NCBI GenBank assembly: GCA_037447655.1
Contig: JBBHKE010001518.1
Coordinates: 62,001-126,000, forward strand
Direction of reading: 5' to 3'
Source of the DNA: Zygnema cylindricum
Lineage: Eukaryota; Streptophyta; Zygnematophyceae; Zygnematales; Zygnemataceae
DNA: 64,000 bases
Numbering within the stretch: position 1 is the stretch's first letter; the number at the start of each line of letters is the position of its first letter. The notes under the pieces are model-generated. The model saw only the letters and a program-made list of their open reading frames with translations, was not told the origin of the DNA and ran no database searches. Positions 11,389 through 20,459 of this stretch are shown here, piece after piece. The position numbers and the translations under genes are program-made.

Positions 11389-12016
11389 TGATAGAAAAAA
11401 CAGTCAATTGGAATGCGCTCACTCAAATGATTCAACGCGGAAGCAAAATTGAAGTTAAATCAAACATTACAAACACATTAAAAGCTCATAATCCAAGATA
11501 GAGGTAAGTTGAATAGTCAACAACATAAAATCACATTACCTCAATCCTGTACTCAAACATTATGCTAAAATCACTCATACAATTCTCTCTCTTGATTGAT
11601 TCTACCACACTCACACGATGGCTTTTTAACATAGCCGCAGAAACAATCTAGAACACTTTATCTCTAGAAGCGTCACAATGAACTTAGACGCAAATCATGG
11701 AACGACACAATTGAAACTAATAAAAACGAAACTGACAGTCCTATACAGGAACCTAACTTGCGCGAAACGAAACTGTTAGACGAAACTGTTAGACGTACTT
11801 CGCACGAAACGTCACTTCTTGAAGTAACAAACTAAAACTAAAACTCAAAAAATCTAAACAAATCAAATCGTGTACACGTGGACGAACACTTTCAAAGCAC
11901 AAAATCAAACTGAACGGAACAAGAGTAAATACGCGAACTGACGCACGACCAAATCTACCACTCTAACTACGCACCAACATTACGTAAACATAAATTCACA
12001 CATTGTAAAACCAACA
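11389..12016 (-). mobile_element. 5' LTR of a truncated minus-strand copia element
   Basis: In minus orientation it starts TGTTGGTTTTACAATG and ends TCTATCA next to a primer-binding site, giving a 628-bp LTR with TG...CA ends. It carries the shared motif GTTTCGTTTCGCG (minus, at 11761-11773). No partner LTR was found at lower coordinates. It ends only 90 bp beyond the MDP1 stop codon, so it could lie within or just past the MDP1 3' UTR. Confidence 0.75.
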
Positions 12017-12105
12017 TTACCTACATTTATGCAATGATTGGCATTAAAAACCCTGAGGAATCCTTCAACACCCTGTAAAATCCTAAATCCTAATATACCC
12101 TTCAT

Positions 12106-12201
12106 TCAAGACAAAGAGAATTTTTGTAGTCCCGTTTCCGCTGATTTTAAGCAAACACCACGGTTGTCCACCCGGATGCATGTCACACCTAATTTTGTAA
12201 C
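12106..12201 (-). CDS. MDP1: MDP1 last coding exon (C-terminal region)
   Basis: On the minus strand a TTATTGTAG acceptor precedes VTKLGVTCIRVDNRGVC, continuing 14 more residues to a TGA stop (32 codons including stop). The LGVT-x(2)-V turn is the conserved C-terminal strand of MDP1 after the DDE loop. It joins in phase 0 to the exon at 13056-13172, giving DDEDPNIKT-VTKLGVT as in the family. The tail is shorter than in some plant homologues. The window has no sign of a further coding exon. Confidence 0.85.
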   Translation of the reverse strand, partial: VTKLGVTCIRVDNRGVCLKSAETGLQKFSLS

Positions 12202-13055
12202 CTACAATAAATGCAAAAATAAATTCGGGTTATGATAAGCCTCATAAACAATCATATTCGGATAAAACTGTACCACATTCTTTGTAGCTTCACAATATTT
12301 TATCACATTAAAATATAATATGCTATCAAATTATAATATATGATAATAGATCTTTAAATTACATTATACTGTATTATACTGCATTATATTATATTATAGT
12401 AACTTATAGTATATTATAATTTTCGTTATATTTTATTGTTGTACATTATATTAGACTAGATTATATTATATGTAATATATAATATTATGTTTAAACATAT
12501 AAACAAGTCATATATGTTATACTATATAATATTTATATTATATTGTATTGTAATGCATCATATCATTTTCTGATATAACATATTATACTGTAGTATATTA
12601 TGTTATATATACTTTATAGTAAGGAGCTCTTTTCAATTGCAACTTGATTACACGATTGTTACTATTAGGCTTCATTACCCTTGAAGTTCGACATTCAGTC
12701 TTTTTGACACAAAATTATGTATTAGTACAAATATCGCTATTTCGGTAAGGGGCCTGTGAGCTACGTGACAAAAACATAATTTATTGGGTTAAATTGTGAT
12801 AAGCCTAAAAACTCTCCAACTCTAAAAGAAATGGGTGGTGGAGCGATCGGTCAAGTCATATTGAGGTAGATAAGTTGATTCGTAAAACAAACATATGTCA
12901 AAATAGGTTATTTCATTGAGTGAGAGGAAGAGAGAAAAAGAAAAAGAGAGAGAAAAGGAGCGACAAGCGAGGGAGAGAAAATGAAAGGGAGGGAGAGGGA
13001 GTGAGGGAGCGAGAGAGACGGGGGGGGGAGGTGGAGAGAGAGAGAGAGAGAGTAC
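12202..13055 (-). other. MDP1 intron 3
   Basis: It is bounded by GT (13054-13055, minus) and AG (12202-12203, minus). It holds an AT-rich degenerate TATAAT/ATTATA tract (12300-12620) and, next to the donor, a (CT)n/(GA)n tract with a GGGGGGGG run at 12905-13053. The ORFs across the CT tract are low-complexity shadows. Confidence 0.75.
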
Positions 13056-13172
13056 CGTTTTTATATTTGGATCCTCGTCGTCGAAGAAGAGCATCTCGGC
13101 GTATGGCACACCAGTTTTCTTTTGAATGGCTGCAAAATGCTCTGTTTTATATGTTCGTGTGGGATACATTTC
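13056..13172 (-). CDS. MDP1: MDP1 internal exon carrying the DDE metal-binding loop
   Basis: The minus-strand acceptor TGTGGTTTTCAG precedes EMYPTRTYKTEHFAAIQKKT, followed by GVPYAEMLFFDDEDPNIKT and a GTAC donor. MLFFDDE is the conserved acidic motif of MDP1, a haloacid-dehalogenase phosphatase acting on phosphotyrosine and sugar-phosphate-type substrates; the aspartates hold Mg2+. KTEHF-x(4)-K-T-G-V-P is also characteristic. The exon is 39 codons, phase 0 at both ends. The CT microsatellite starts directly at the donor. Confidence 0.9.
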
Positions 13173-13868
13173 CTGAAAACCACAAAAAACACAAGACATC
13201 AGATGGCGACTGGCAACCTACTTTGAAAAGAGTGAGCTGATTCAAGTACCCAGAATATCAAAGAATGGCTCTATAAAAGTTTAAATATAGAATTTAGGGC
13301 ATCACACTTGCATGTTAGCGCAAAAAAAAAAAAAAATTACTAACGTCAAAATATAAATTCAAATATTTAAAAAAAAGGATTTAAGGGAGACTTGTATGCA
13401 TTATACAGTGCCATGTGTGTGCATCTCGATATTTCTAAAAGATTTCTACCATTATTTTTTAGTGTATACGGTAGCGAAATGAAACTCAATAAAATGCAAC
13501 GACTTGTTTTGAAAAAATATTCTTTACAATAACGTGAACAAATTTGTTAATGACAGTAGTGTATACCAGAAATAAGAGTGCTAAACGAAAAAAAAAAAAA
13601 AAAAAAAAAGCAAAATGCAAAAAAAATGTGTTGCGCAGACCTCACAAACTATTCCACCCTGATGTTGTAATTTTACCCTAAATTCAATCACCATAATCCC
13701 CAATATTTTTGGCTCTCTCGTACATCACCTTGTAGAAATTTCCACACTTAAAGCTTTGCACCTTAGTGATCAAATTTTTGAACCTTAATGGTTAAATTTG
13801 TGTACCATAATGACTAAAGTTTTGCACCTCAGAGATTAAAATTTTAGCACACAGTCGAATTTTTGCAC
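13173..13868 (-). other. MDP1 intron 2
   Basis: It runs from donor GTGCAAAAATTC (13868 downward) to acceptor GGTTTTCAG (13173). It contains two poly-A runs (13322-13336 and 13590-13609 on plus) and a short tandem array of donor-like copies at 13751-13871, described separately. It has no other feature. Confidence 0.75.
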
Positions 13869-13871
13869 CTT
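13751..13871 (-). repeat. About 22-bp tandem repeat containing copies of the MDP1 intron 2 splice donor
   Basis: On the plus strand the word TTTGCACCTTA or variants recur at 13756, 13778, 13800, 13822, 13844 (degraded) and 13863, spaced about 19-22 bp. In gene orientation each unit reads (C/T)NAAGGTGCAAA, that is a copy of the real exon end and donor AAG|GTGCAAA at 13869/13868. At least two further units keep GGTGCAAA. Confidence 0.65.
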
Positions 13872-14040
13872 AATTGGAAAAAGTTCGCTTATCCCAAGAG
13901 TATCCAAGAATAATTGGGCAATGTCAGGAGACGAGGTTCGAGAAGCTATGGCCATGGGTACGCCGGCATCTCTAAGCGCTCCAATCACGTCCATCACTTC
14001 GGAGAAAAGCCATGGCTTTGTATAACCGTACATGCAATCA
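13869..14040 (-). CDS. MDP1: MDP1 internal exon (HAD core, ASRTS motif)
   Basis: The minus-strand acceptor TTTTGTGCAG precedes a phase-2 exon reading DCMYGYTKPWLFSEVMDVIG, then ALRDAGVPMAIASRTSS, then PDIAQLFLDTLGISELFPIK, ending AAG|GTGCAA. AIASRTS is HAD motif II with its phosphate-binding serine, and the following helix and FxxK link to EMYP match MDP1 order. The upstream exon, which should hold the nucleophile motif (F-D-L-D-Y-T-L-W in the family), is not recognisable between here and 25 kb. The gene is therefore either split by a very long intron containing the purine tract and copia-1, or has lost its first exon. Together the three exons give about 128 residues. Confidence 0.9.
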
Positions 14041-14290
14041 CTGCACAAAAACGGAAAAACGAAAAAATGGAAAAAAGGAAAAATGGAAAACGTCTAGTGA
14101 GCATGCGTGGGAAAAATAACTCATTTGGGGTTTGGAAAATCCAGGGCTTTTGTGCAATCCTCTGTAAAATCACAACAATCATCATAGAGACAATGGATTG
14201 CATGTGAATTCAGGGATTTATGGAGTTTATTAAGGTTTTTACGTTTTTAGGGAATATTTAGGGTTTTAGGGTTTTTTACAGTTTTTTAGG
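14041..14290. other. MDP1 upstream intron sequence with two plant telomere-like words
   Basis: The stretch directly upstream of the 14040 acceptor has the words TTTAGGG and TTTTAGGG near 14257-14275, matching the plant telomere unit only about twice. No exon 1 was found here. Confidence 0.4.
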
Positions 14291-14299
14291 AAATTTTAC

Positions 14300-14423
14300 G
14301 GTTTTTGGATACAGGGAGCGAAGGAGACGGGAAGAGAGTAGGAGGGGGGGAGGGATAGTAGAGAGGAGGGAGGCAATGGAGGGAAAGAGAGAGACGGAGG
14401 GGGGAAAAGGGGGGAAGAAAGAA
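14300..14423 (+). repeat. Left part of a G+A-only (polypurine) tract
   Basis: The plus strand is almost entirely G and A (GGGAGCGAAGGAGACGGGAA and similar words). It continues beyond copia-1 at 20460, so copia-1 split a single tract of about 2.6 kb. Confidence 0.8.
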
Positions 14424-14428
14424 AGGGT
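14424..14428 (+). other. Copia-1 target-site duplication, left (AGGGT)
   Basis: AGGGT immediately precedes the TGTTAGG start of the left LTR and is repeated at 20455-20459 after the right LTR. Confidence 0.9.
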
Positions 14429-14998
14429 TGTTAGGATTTCAATGTGGGATTTTGGTTCAGTTTTAGTGTGGGTCAGTTTTTTTTTTTTTGTCGCGCGTCA
14501 CGTCGCGCATTAAGTTTCGGTTCATTAGTACTTTTGTACTTTTCAGTTTCGTTTGATTACTTGTGAACGGTTTGGTTTATTTATCTTTGGGGACTTCTAG
14601 TACTTTCGGTTAGTGCGTACTTCTAGCAGTTTCGTTTCACGTAGGTTAAGTTGTACTTTAAGTATTGTACTTCTAGATATTTTGTTTCGCCAATTTTCAG
14701 TTTGCGTTGTACTCTATTTTGCGTCCAAGTACATGTGACGCTTCTAGAATTAGATTTCTAGATGTAATCTGTGACTAAGTTAAAATGTCAGCCAGTGAGG
14801 GAATTAGATACAACTAAGAAATTATTGTAGAATTAATGTGTGAGAATTAATGTGAATTTCTTCTTCTGAATGTCTCTATCTATGTTCATGAGGATTTAAT
14901 GTATGTGAGCTGGTTGATATTTGATGTGAGTTAAATTCGCTTCCGCATTGTAATTTGTCAATTTCTGTGCATTCCGATTGTGTTTATCGATCCTTTCA
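14429..14998 (+). repeat. Copia-1 5' LTR
   Basis: It starts TGTTAGGATTTCAATG and ends GATCCTTTCA, 570 bp. GTTTCGTTTCACGT lies at 14629-14642. Repeated GTACTT(T/C) words occur throughout U3. It would drive transcription and set the RNA ends. Confidence 0.92.
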
Positions 14999-14999
14999 A

Positions 15000-15013
15000 T
15001 TGGTATCGGAGCA
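15000..15013 (+). other. Copia-1 primer-binding site
   Basis: TTGGTATCGGAGCA sits one or two bases after the LTR end, matching the copia initiator-Met-tRNA priming site apart from a G in place of the usual A. Confidence 0.85.
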
Positions 15014-15048
15014 GGTTAGCTCCACATTGAGGATCTAGTGAGTTAGGT

Positions 15049-16842
15049 ATGGGAGGGAAGAAAAAGAAGAACACACCCTCTCCATCCGGACTGAGGATGC
15101 CTCTGGGGACCTCGGGAACTCCGCCGACTCCCGAGCCATCTCTTCGGGGTCCAAGCGAACGAGAATTCAGTTTCGGTGAAGGAATTGCGCCAAAGTCCGA
15201 GGAGTCATTGCCAGCTAAATCCTTCGAATTGGATCAACCTAAAGAGAAGGAAAGTTATGACATTCGGTTAGATAGAGACACTTATAAGGAGTGGAAGAAA
15301 TTTATGAAAGAGAAGGATAAAAAGGTGAAAAAAGAAAATGTTTCGGTGAAAGAGGAATTCGAGGGCAGCTCTAGCTCTAGTTCTAGTAGCAGCTCAGATA
15401 ATTCGGATGATGATGAAAAATGTAAGAAAAAGGAAAAGAAAAAGAAAAAGATAGAAGAGGATTTTGATTTTGATAGTGAGTTGGAAGGAGAAGAAGATTT
15501 TCGAATGGGAGGCAAGCCGGTTGTCTTTGATGGATCAAACTACGCTATTTGGAAGAAGAACATGAGAGCGAGTCTCATTTTGAAGAAGTTGTGGAAGATC
15601 GTCAACGGCAAGGAGAAATTGCCAAAAGATCCCAAGGCACAAAATTTGTGGAGATTGAAAGATATGGCGGCCATGAATGTATTAATTCAAAGTTGTACCG
15701 GATCGGTCCATGATTATTTTCTTATTCATGATACCGCACATAAATGTTGGCAAGCGTTAGAAAATCATTTTGAGAAAAGAGTCAAAGAAAAGGCAAATTA
15801 TGTGTTCAAGGATTCCATCAAGTTTAAGTTTAAGCATAATGAGTCAATAGATGATGGAGTCAAAAGATTTTATATTTTGTTGGAGCAATTGAGTAGTCTT
15901 GGTAAAATTTTACCCGAAAATGAAAAGTTACAAGTGTTCTTAGAGGGATTACCCGAAAGATATTCTACGTCTAGTGAAATAATTCAATCTAAACGGAAGG
16001 CTACACTTGAGTATGCGGTGAATTATTTGAAGTCCATTGAGAAGTCTAGAGAGAGTGTAGGTAGAGGTTTTGAAAGTAGTGGAATCCATAATGTAAATAC
16101 CTTTGATTCCCCGGATCTATATTTGTTACGACGAAGAGGGGGTATTAGAGAAAATTTTAGAGGAAGAGGTAGAGGAAGAAGTCAAAATGTTGGAATTAGT
16201 AGAAGTCAATTTGATAGAGCTATCACCTCTAATGTGACTTGTTTCATATGTGATAAGATTGGGCATTTTGCAGAGGAGTGCCCGGATAAGGAGAAGAGGT
16301 GCAATATATGCCATAAGTGGGGACATGTGAGCTCTTATTGTTTTCAACGAGAAGGTGAAAATTCTTCTTTTCATGGCGATCAGGGAAATAGACGAGAACG
16401 TGGCCGCGGACGCGGACCTGGTCGTGGCCAATTAAGAGGATCTGGATATCAAGGAAATTATACGGAATTTGGAAAAGACAATGAGGAGCGATACTACAAT
16501 TTGACTATTTTATTGGACGAGAAAACCGGAGTAATTTTGAATTCGGCTTCTAGTAATCATTGTGTAAAAGATTGGATTATTGATACCGGCGCAACTCATC
16601 ATGTGTGTACGGATTTAAGTTTATTTTCGGATACAAGGAAGCTTACGGTTCCAAAGAATGTCACCGTTGCGAGTGGACATGTGATTCCGGTGGACACGGT
16701 TGGAACGGTCCGAATTGATTTCCCGGTGAGAGATAAAGTTGGAAATGTTAGAGTGTATAAAGCTAAATTGAATGATGCTTTGTTTATTCCTAATGGAGTG
16801 GTGAATTTGGTTAGCGTTCCTCAAATTATTCAAAAGAGGTAG
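15049..16842 (+). pseudogene. Copia-1 gag and protease
   Basis: A 597-codon frame. Residues 1-155 are a charged, low-complexity extension with a ten-plus serine run (about 107-116) and Lys-rich blocks. A copia gag core (UBN2/DUF4219 type) starts at about 157 (VFDGSNYAIWKK) and includes CWQALENHF near 233-241. RG-rich linkers follow at about 361-378. Two zinc knuckles lie at C398/C401/H406/C411 and C418/C421/H426/C431. The aspartic protease motif IDTGATHHVC is at 511-520. The frame ends at a TAG where copia-2 continues into GR, so a short indel separates it from integrase. Gag packages element RNA; the protease matures the polyprotein. Confidence 0.9.
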
Positions 16843-18299
16843 AGTCATTTCCTTGGAAGATTTTAGAATCATGATTAAAAGTAAGGAAGGAATTCAAATT
16901 GGGGAAGGATTTGTGTTGGATAATTTGGTTAGTAAGTTAATTTGGAGACGGCCGGCTAAAGAGGAATCTTCTATGCTTTCCGTGGAAATGGAGAAAGGCG
17001 ACCTTTGCCTTTGGCATCATCGGTTATGCCACACTTCGGAGGAAAATATTAAAAGGATGATTAAGAATTCTTCGGTGAGAGGTTTGGAATTGGCGACCCG
17101 AGAAAAGGTGAATGGATGTAATGATTGTAGCAAGGGGAAGAAAAAAAAGAAACCTTATCCTGTCAAAAGTGTAACATTTAGAGCGAGTCAACCTTTGGAA
17201 CTTATTCATGTGGATCTATGTGGACCTATTAAGCCGAGGAGTCTTGGGGGAAATAGATATATTTTTGTGATTGTTGATGATTTTTCTCGTAAGAGTTGGG
17301 TGTATCTTTTGAAAAAGAAAAATCAGAGACTTTGGATTATTTTAAAAAGTTTTTTGTGATGGCTGAAAGGGAAACGGACAGGAAATTGAAAGCTGTGAGG
17401 TCGGATAATGGTGGAGAATTTATTGCATTTAAGGAGTTTTGTGAAGAGCGGGGAATCAAGCAACAATTTACCGCCGCTTATTCACCCGAATCTAATGGAG
17501 TGGCCGAAAAGAAAAACAGGACGTTGCAGGAAATGGTGCGTGCGATGCTTCATAGCACGAATCACAATGCTTCGCTTTGGGGAGAAGCCATAGTCACGGC
17601 AAACTATGTGTGTAATCGAAGATTGACTTCGATTTTTGGTGAGAAGGCGCCTCAAGAAATTTGGATTGGACGAGATCCGTCGGTATGACATTTAAGAATT
17701 TGGGGTTGCCGATGACCGTATATGTTGACCGAATCAAACGGATCGGCAAGTTTAGTCCACGAAGTTGGAGTGGAATTTTTGTCGGATATAGTGCGAATTC
17801 GAATCAATACCGAATCTTCAATCCTGTGACGCGGAACGTAGTGGAATCACGGAATGTTGACTTCCACGAGAATTCAAAGGCGGCCATGGAATATTCGAAC
17901 GGCAAGGAGCGAAGCTTGGATTTTGAAGAAGAAAACAGTTTGGAGGAGTTGGAAGTGGTGGAATCGTCGGATGAGGAAAACGATTATTATGAGACTCCAA
18001 AACGGAAACCGAAATTTGGTAAAGTTTCAACTTCTGACAATTTTGATTTGGAATCCAATTTGAGTGATGATAAGTCTGAGAGTTCAAAATTATCTTTGAA
18101 AAGTCAAATTAGTGAAAAGAGTTTGCCATCAATTTCTGAAAAGAGTGAAAAGAATGTAATGGAAGAAGAAGTGATTGTTAGGAGAAGTAATCGAGAGAAT
18201 AAGGGAAAAGCACCTGAGAGACTAAGTCTTCAAATGAAAGCTAGTGATAAATCTCATAATTTTATTTTAGAGGCTAAGCTAAATGAATTCCTTTTTTAG
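16843..18299 (+). pseudogene. Copia-1 integrase, frameshifted
   Basis: The pre-integrase HHCC segment (LWHHRLCHTSEENIKRMI, then CNDC) is at about 17010-17140. The DDE core shows HVDLCGPI near 17206, RSDNGGEF near 17400 and ESNGVAEKKNRT near 17490, carrying the three acidic residues. Frame changes near 17320-17340 and 17670-17690 break it into three pieces. A Ser/Glu-rich linker (17900-18290) ends at an in-frame TAG. Integrase would insert the cDNA into chromosomes; this copy cannot be made in one piece. Confidence 0.9.
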
Positions 18300-19857
18300 C
18301 AATTACTGCAAGAGAGTGCAAGTGGTGACCCGAAATCTTATACGGAAGCTAGAAATTCGGGTGATTGGGAGTCTAAGTGGAAAGATGCATTTTAAAAAGA
18401 ATATAAATCTATTGTTGAGAATGAGACTTTTGAGGAAGTAGAATTTGCCAGAAGGAAAGAAGGCCATAGATTCTAAGTGGGTGTTTAAGACAAAAAATGG
18501 TGCGTCTGGTGAATTGATTAAGTATAAAGCAAGATTAGTTTGTAATGGATTTCAGCAGAAAGAAGGGGTGGATTACTCGGAGACCTATGCTCCTGTGGTC
18601 AAGTTTGATTCTTTGAGGATGATCATCACATTGGCGGCAGCTGAGAAGAAGCATATCCATCAGATGGACGTGGAGACCGTTTTTCTTAATGGAGATCTCG
18701 AGGAGGAGGTTTATATGAAAAATCCGGAAGGAGTACCATCTAAACTTGGTTTAGTGTGGAGACTCAAGAAATCCTTGTATGGGTTGAAGCAAGCACCAAG
18801 AACATGGTATTTACGCTTACATAAGGTTTTGATTGACTTTGGATTTGTAAGAACAATTTCAGATTCTGGTGTGTATGTGAAAGGAATTGGAGTAGATCAA
18901 ATTTTTTTTAGTGTCTATGTAGATGATTTTATAATGGTGTCAGATAGCATAGAGAAAATTAAAGAATTGAAGTCATATTTGAAGAAGCATTTTAAGGTGA
19001 CAGATTTAGGTGAAGCAAAATATATATTGGGCATTGAGGTGATTAGGAGTAAATCCGGATGTATTAAACTGAGTTAAGAACAATATTGTAAAGAAGTTCT
19101 TACTCGGTTCTCTATGTTAGGTTCTAAGCCCTTTAGCACACCTCTAGACGCGAAATCACAGCTCAACAAGTTTAATGATGAGGAAATTATCAACGTCCCT
19201 TATAGAGAGGCAATTGGATGCCTAATGTATTTGAGTGTAGGGACATGACCGGATATTTTTGCAGCTGTTTCAATTGTTAGCAGGTATAGTCAAGCTCCAA
19301 AGAAGCACCATTGGGAATCGGTCAAGAGGATTTTTAGGTATTTGGCCGGAACATTGGACATTGGTTTCGTTTACCGAAGTGGAGATGATTTTGATTGCTT
19401 CGGATATTGTAATGCTGACTGGGGAGGCGACTTTGACATGGGAAAGTCCACCTCCGGTTATGTTTTTGTATTGAGTGGAGCGGCAATCTCATGGAGCTCT
19501 AGATTACAGCCTACAGGGGCTTTAAGTTGAACTGAAGCGGAGTACATACCGGCTTGTCATGCGGCAAAAGCTTCAATTTGGATCAAAGATATGTTGAGTG
19601 AATTGGGAATTTTTATGACTTGTATGAAGATCTATTCAGACAGCATGAGTAGCATTGCTTTAGTGAAGAATCCGGTGTTTCATGAAAGGACAAAACATAT
19701 TAGAATTCAATGGCATTTTGTGAGAGATTTGGTGAAAGATAAAGAGTTAGAATTTGTATTTGTTCATACTTTGGAGGAAGCAACAGATATGTTAAATAAA
19801 GCTGCAATGCATGATGTCTTTGTTAGAGGGAGACCCAAGTTAGGATTATTTTGAGTG
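18300..19857 (+). pseudogene. Copia-1 reverse transcriptase and RNase H, with stops
   Basis: The RT begins about 18330 (SWK-type start degraded to WESKWKDAF*), shifts frame near 18445, then reads KAIDSKWVFKTK, MDVETVFLNGDLEEEVYM, LYGLKQAPRTWY and SVYVDDFIMV with intact YVDD catalytic aspartates. RNase H reads CNADWGGD, TEAEY, KIYSDSMSS and KHIRIQWHFVRDLV. In-frame stops fall at 18297, about 18393, 19075 (CAA-to-TAA type), about 19246 (CGA-to-TGA type) and 19528 (TCA-to-TGA type). The stop at 19855 after LGLF is the natural end, about 30 bp before the 3' LTR. Confidence 0.9.
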
Positions 19858-19875
19858 TGGTATAAATCCTCACAT

Positions 19876-19887
19876 TGAGAGGGGGAA
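19876..19887 (+). other. Copia-1 polypurine tract
   Basis: GAGAGGGGGAA immediately precedes the 3' LTR TGTTAGG, the plus-strand priming site. Confidence 0.85.
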
Positions 19888-20454
19888 TGTTAGGATTTCA
19901 ATGTGAGATATTGGTTCAAGTTTAGTGTGGGTCAGTTTTTTTTTTGTTGCGCGTCACGTCGCGCATTAAGTTTCGGTTCATTAGTACTTTTGTACTTTTC
20001 AGTTTCGTTTGATCAGGTGTGAACGGTTTGGTTTATTTATCTTTGGGGACTTCTAGTACTTTCGGTTCGTGCGTACTTCTAGCAGTTTCGTTTCACGTAG
20101 GTTAAGTTGTACTTTAAGTATTGTACTTTTAGATATTTTGTTTCGCAAATTTTCAGTTTTCGTCGTACTCTATTTTGCGTCCAAGTACATGTGACGCTTC
20201 TAGAATTAGATTTCTAGATGTAATTTGTGACTAAGTTAAAATGCCAGCCAGTGAGGGAATTAGATGCAACTAAGAAATTAGTGTAGAATTAATGTGTGAA
20301 AATTAATGTGAATTTCCTCTTCTGAATGTCTCTATCTATGTTCGTGAGGATTTAATGTATGTGAGCTGGTTGATATTTGATGTGAGTTAAATTCGCTTCC
20401 GCATTGTAATTTGTCAATTTCCGCGCATTCCGATTGTGTTTGTCGATCCTTTCA
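19888..20454 (+). repeat. Copia-1 3' LTR
   Basis: 567 bp, differing from the 5' LTR at only a few percent of positions (for example GATCAGGTGTG versus GATTACTTGTG). It ends TCCTTTCA and is followed by AGGGT. Confidence 0.92.
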
Positions 20455-20459
20455 AGGGT

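Larger units (their letters stand above)
14429..20454 (+). mobile_element. Complete Ty1/copia retrotransposon copia-1
   Basis: It is 6026 bp, with LTRs 14429-14998 and 19888-20454, a primer-binding site at 15000, a polypurine tract ending at 19887 and the 5-bp duplication AGGGT. Domain order gag, protease, integrase, reverse transcriptase, RNase H defines copia. The LTRs are nearly identical, so insertion is recent. Even so, the coding region has several frameshifts and stops, so it is not autonomous. It lies in a purine tract upstream of the MDP1 exons. LTR and domain arrangement match copia-2 and copia-3, pointing to one local lineage with a two-knuckle gag. Confidence 0.95.

Noticed and set aside
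14255-14280. Interstitial telomere repeat (TTTAGGG)
   Set aside because: Only about two imperfect units; chance or an ordinary T/G-rich run explains it.
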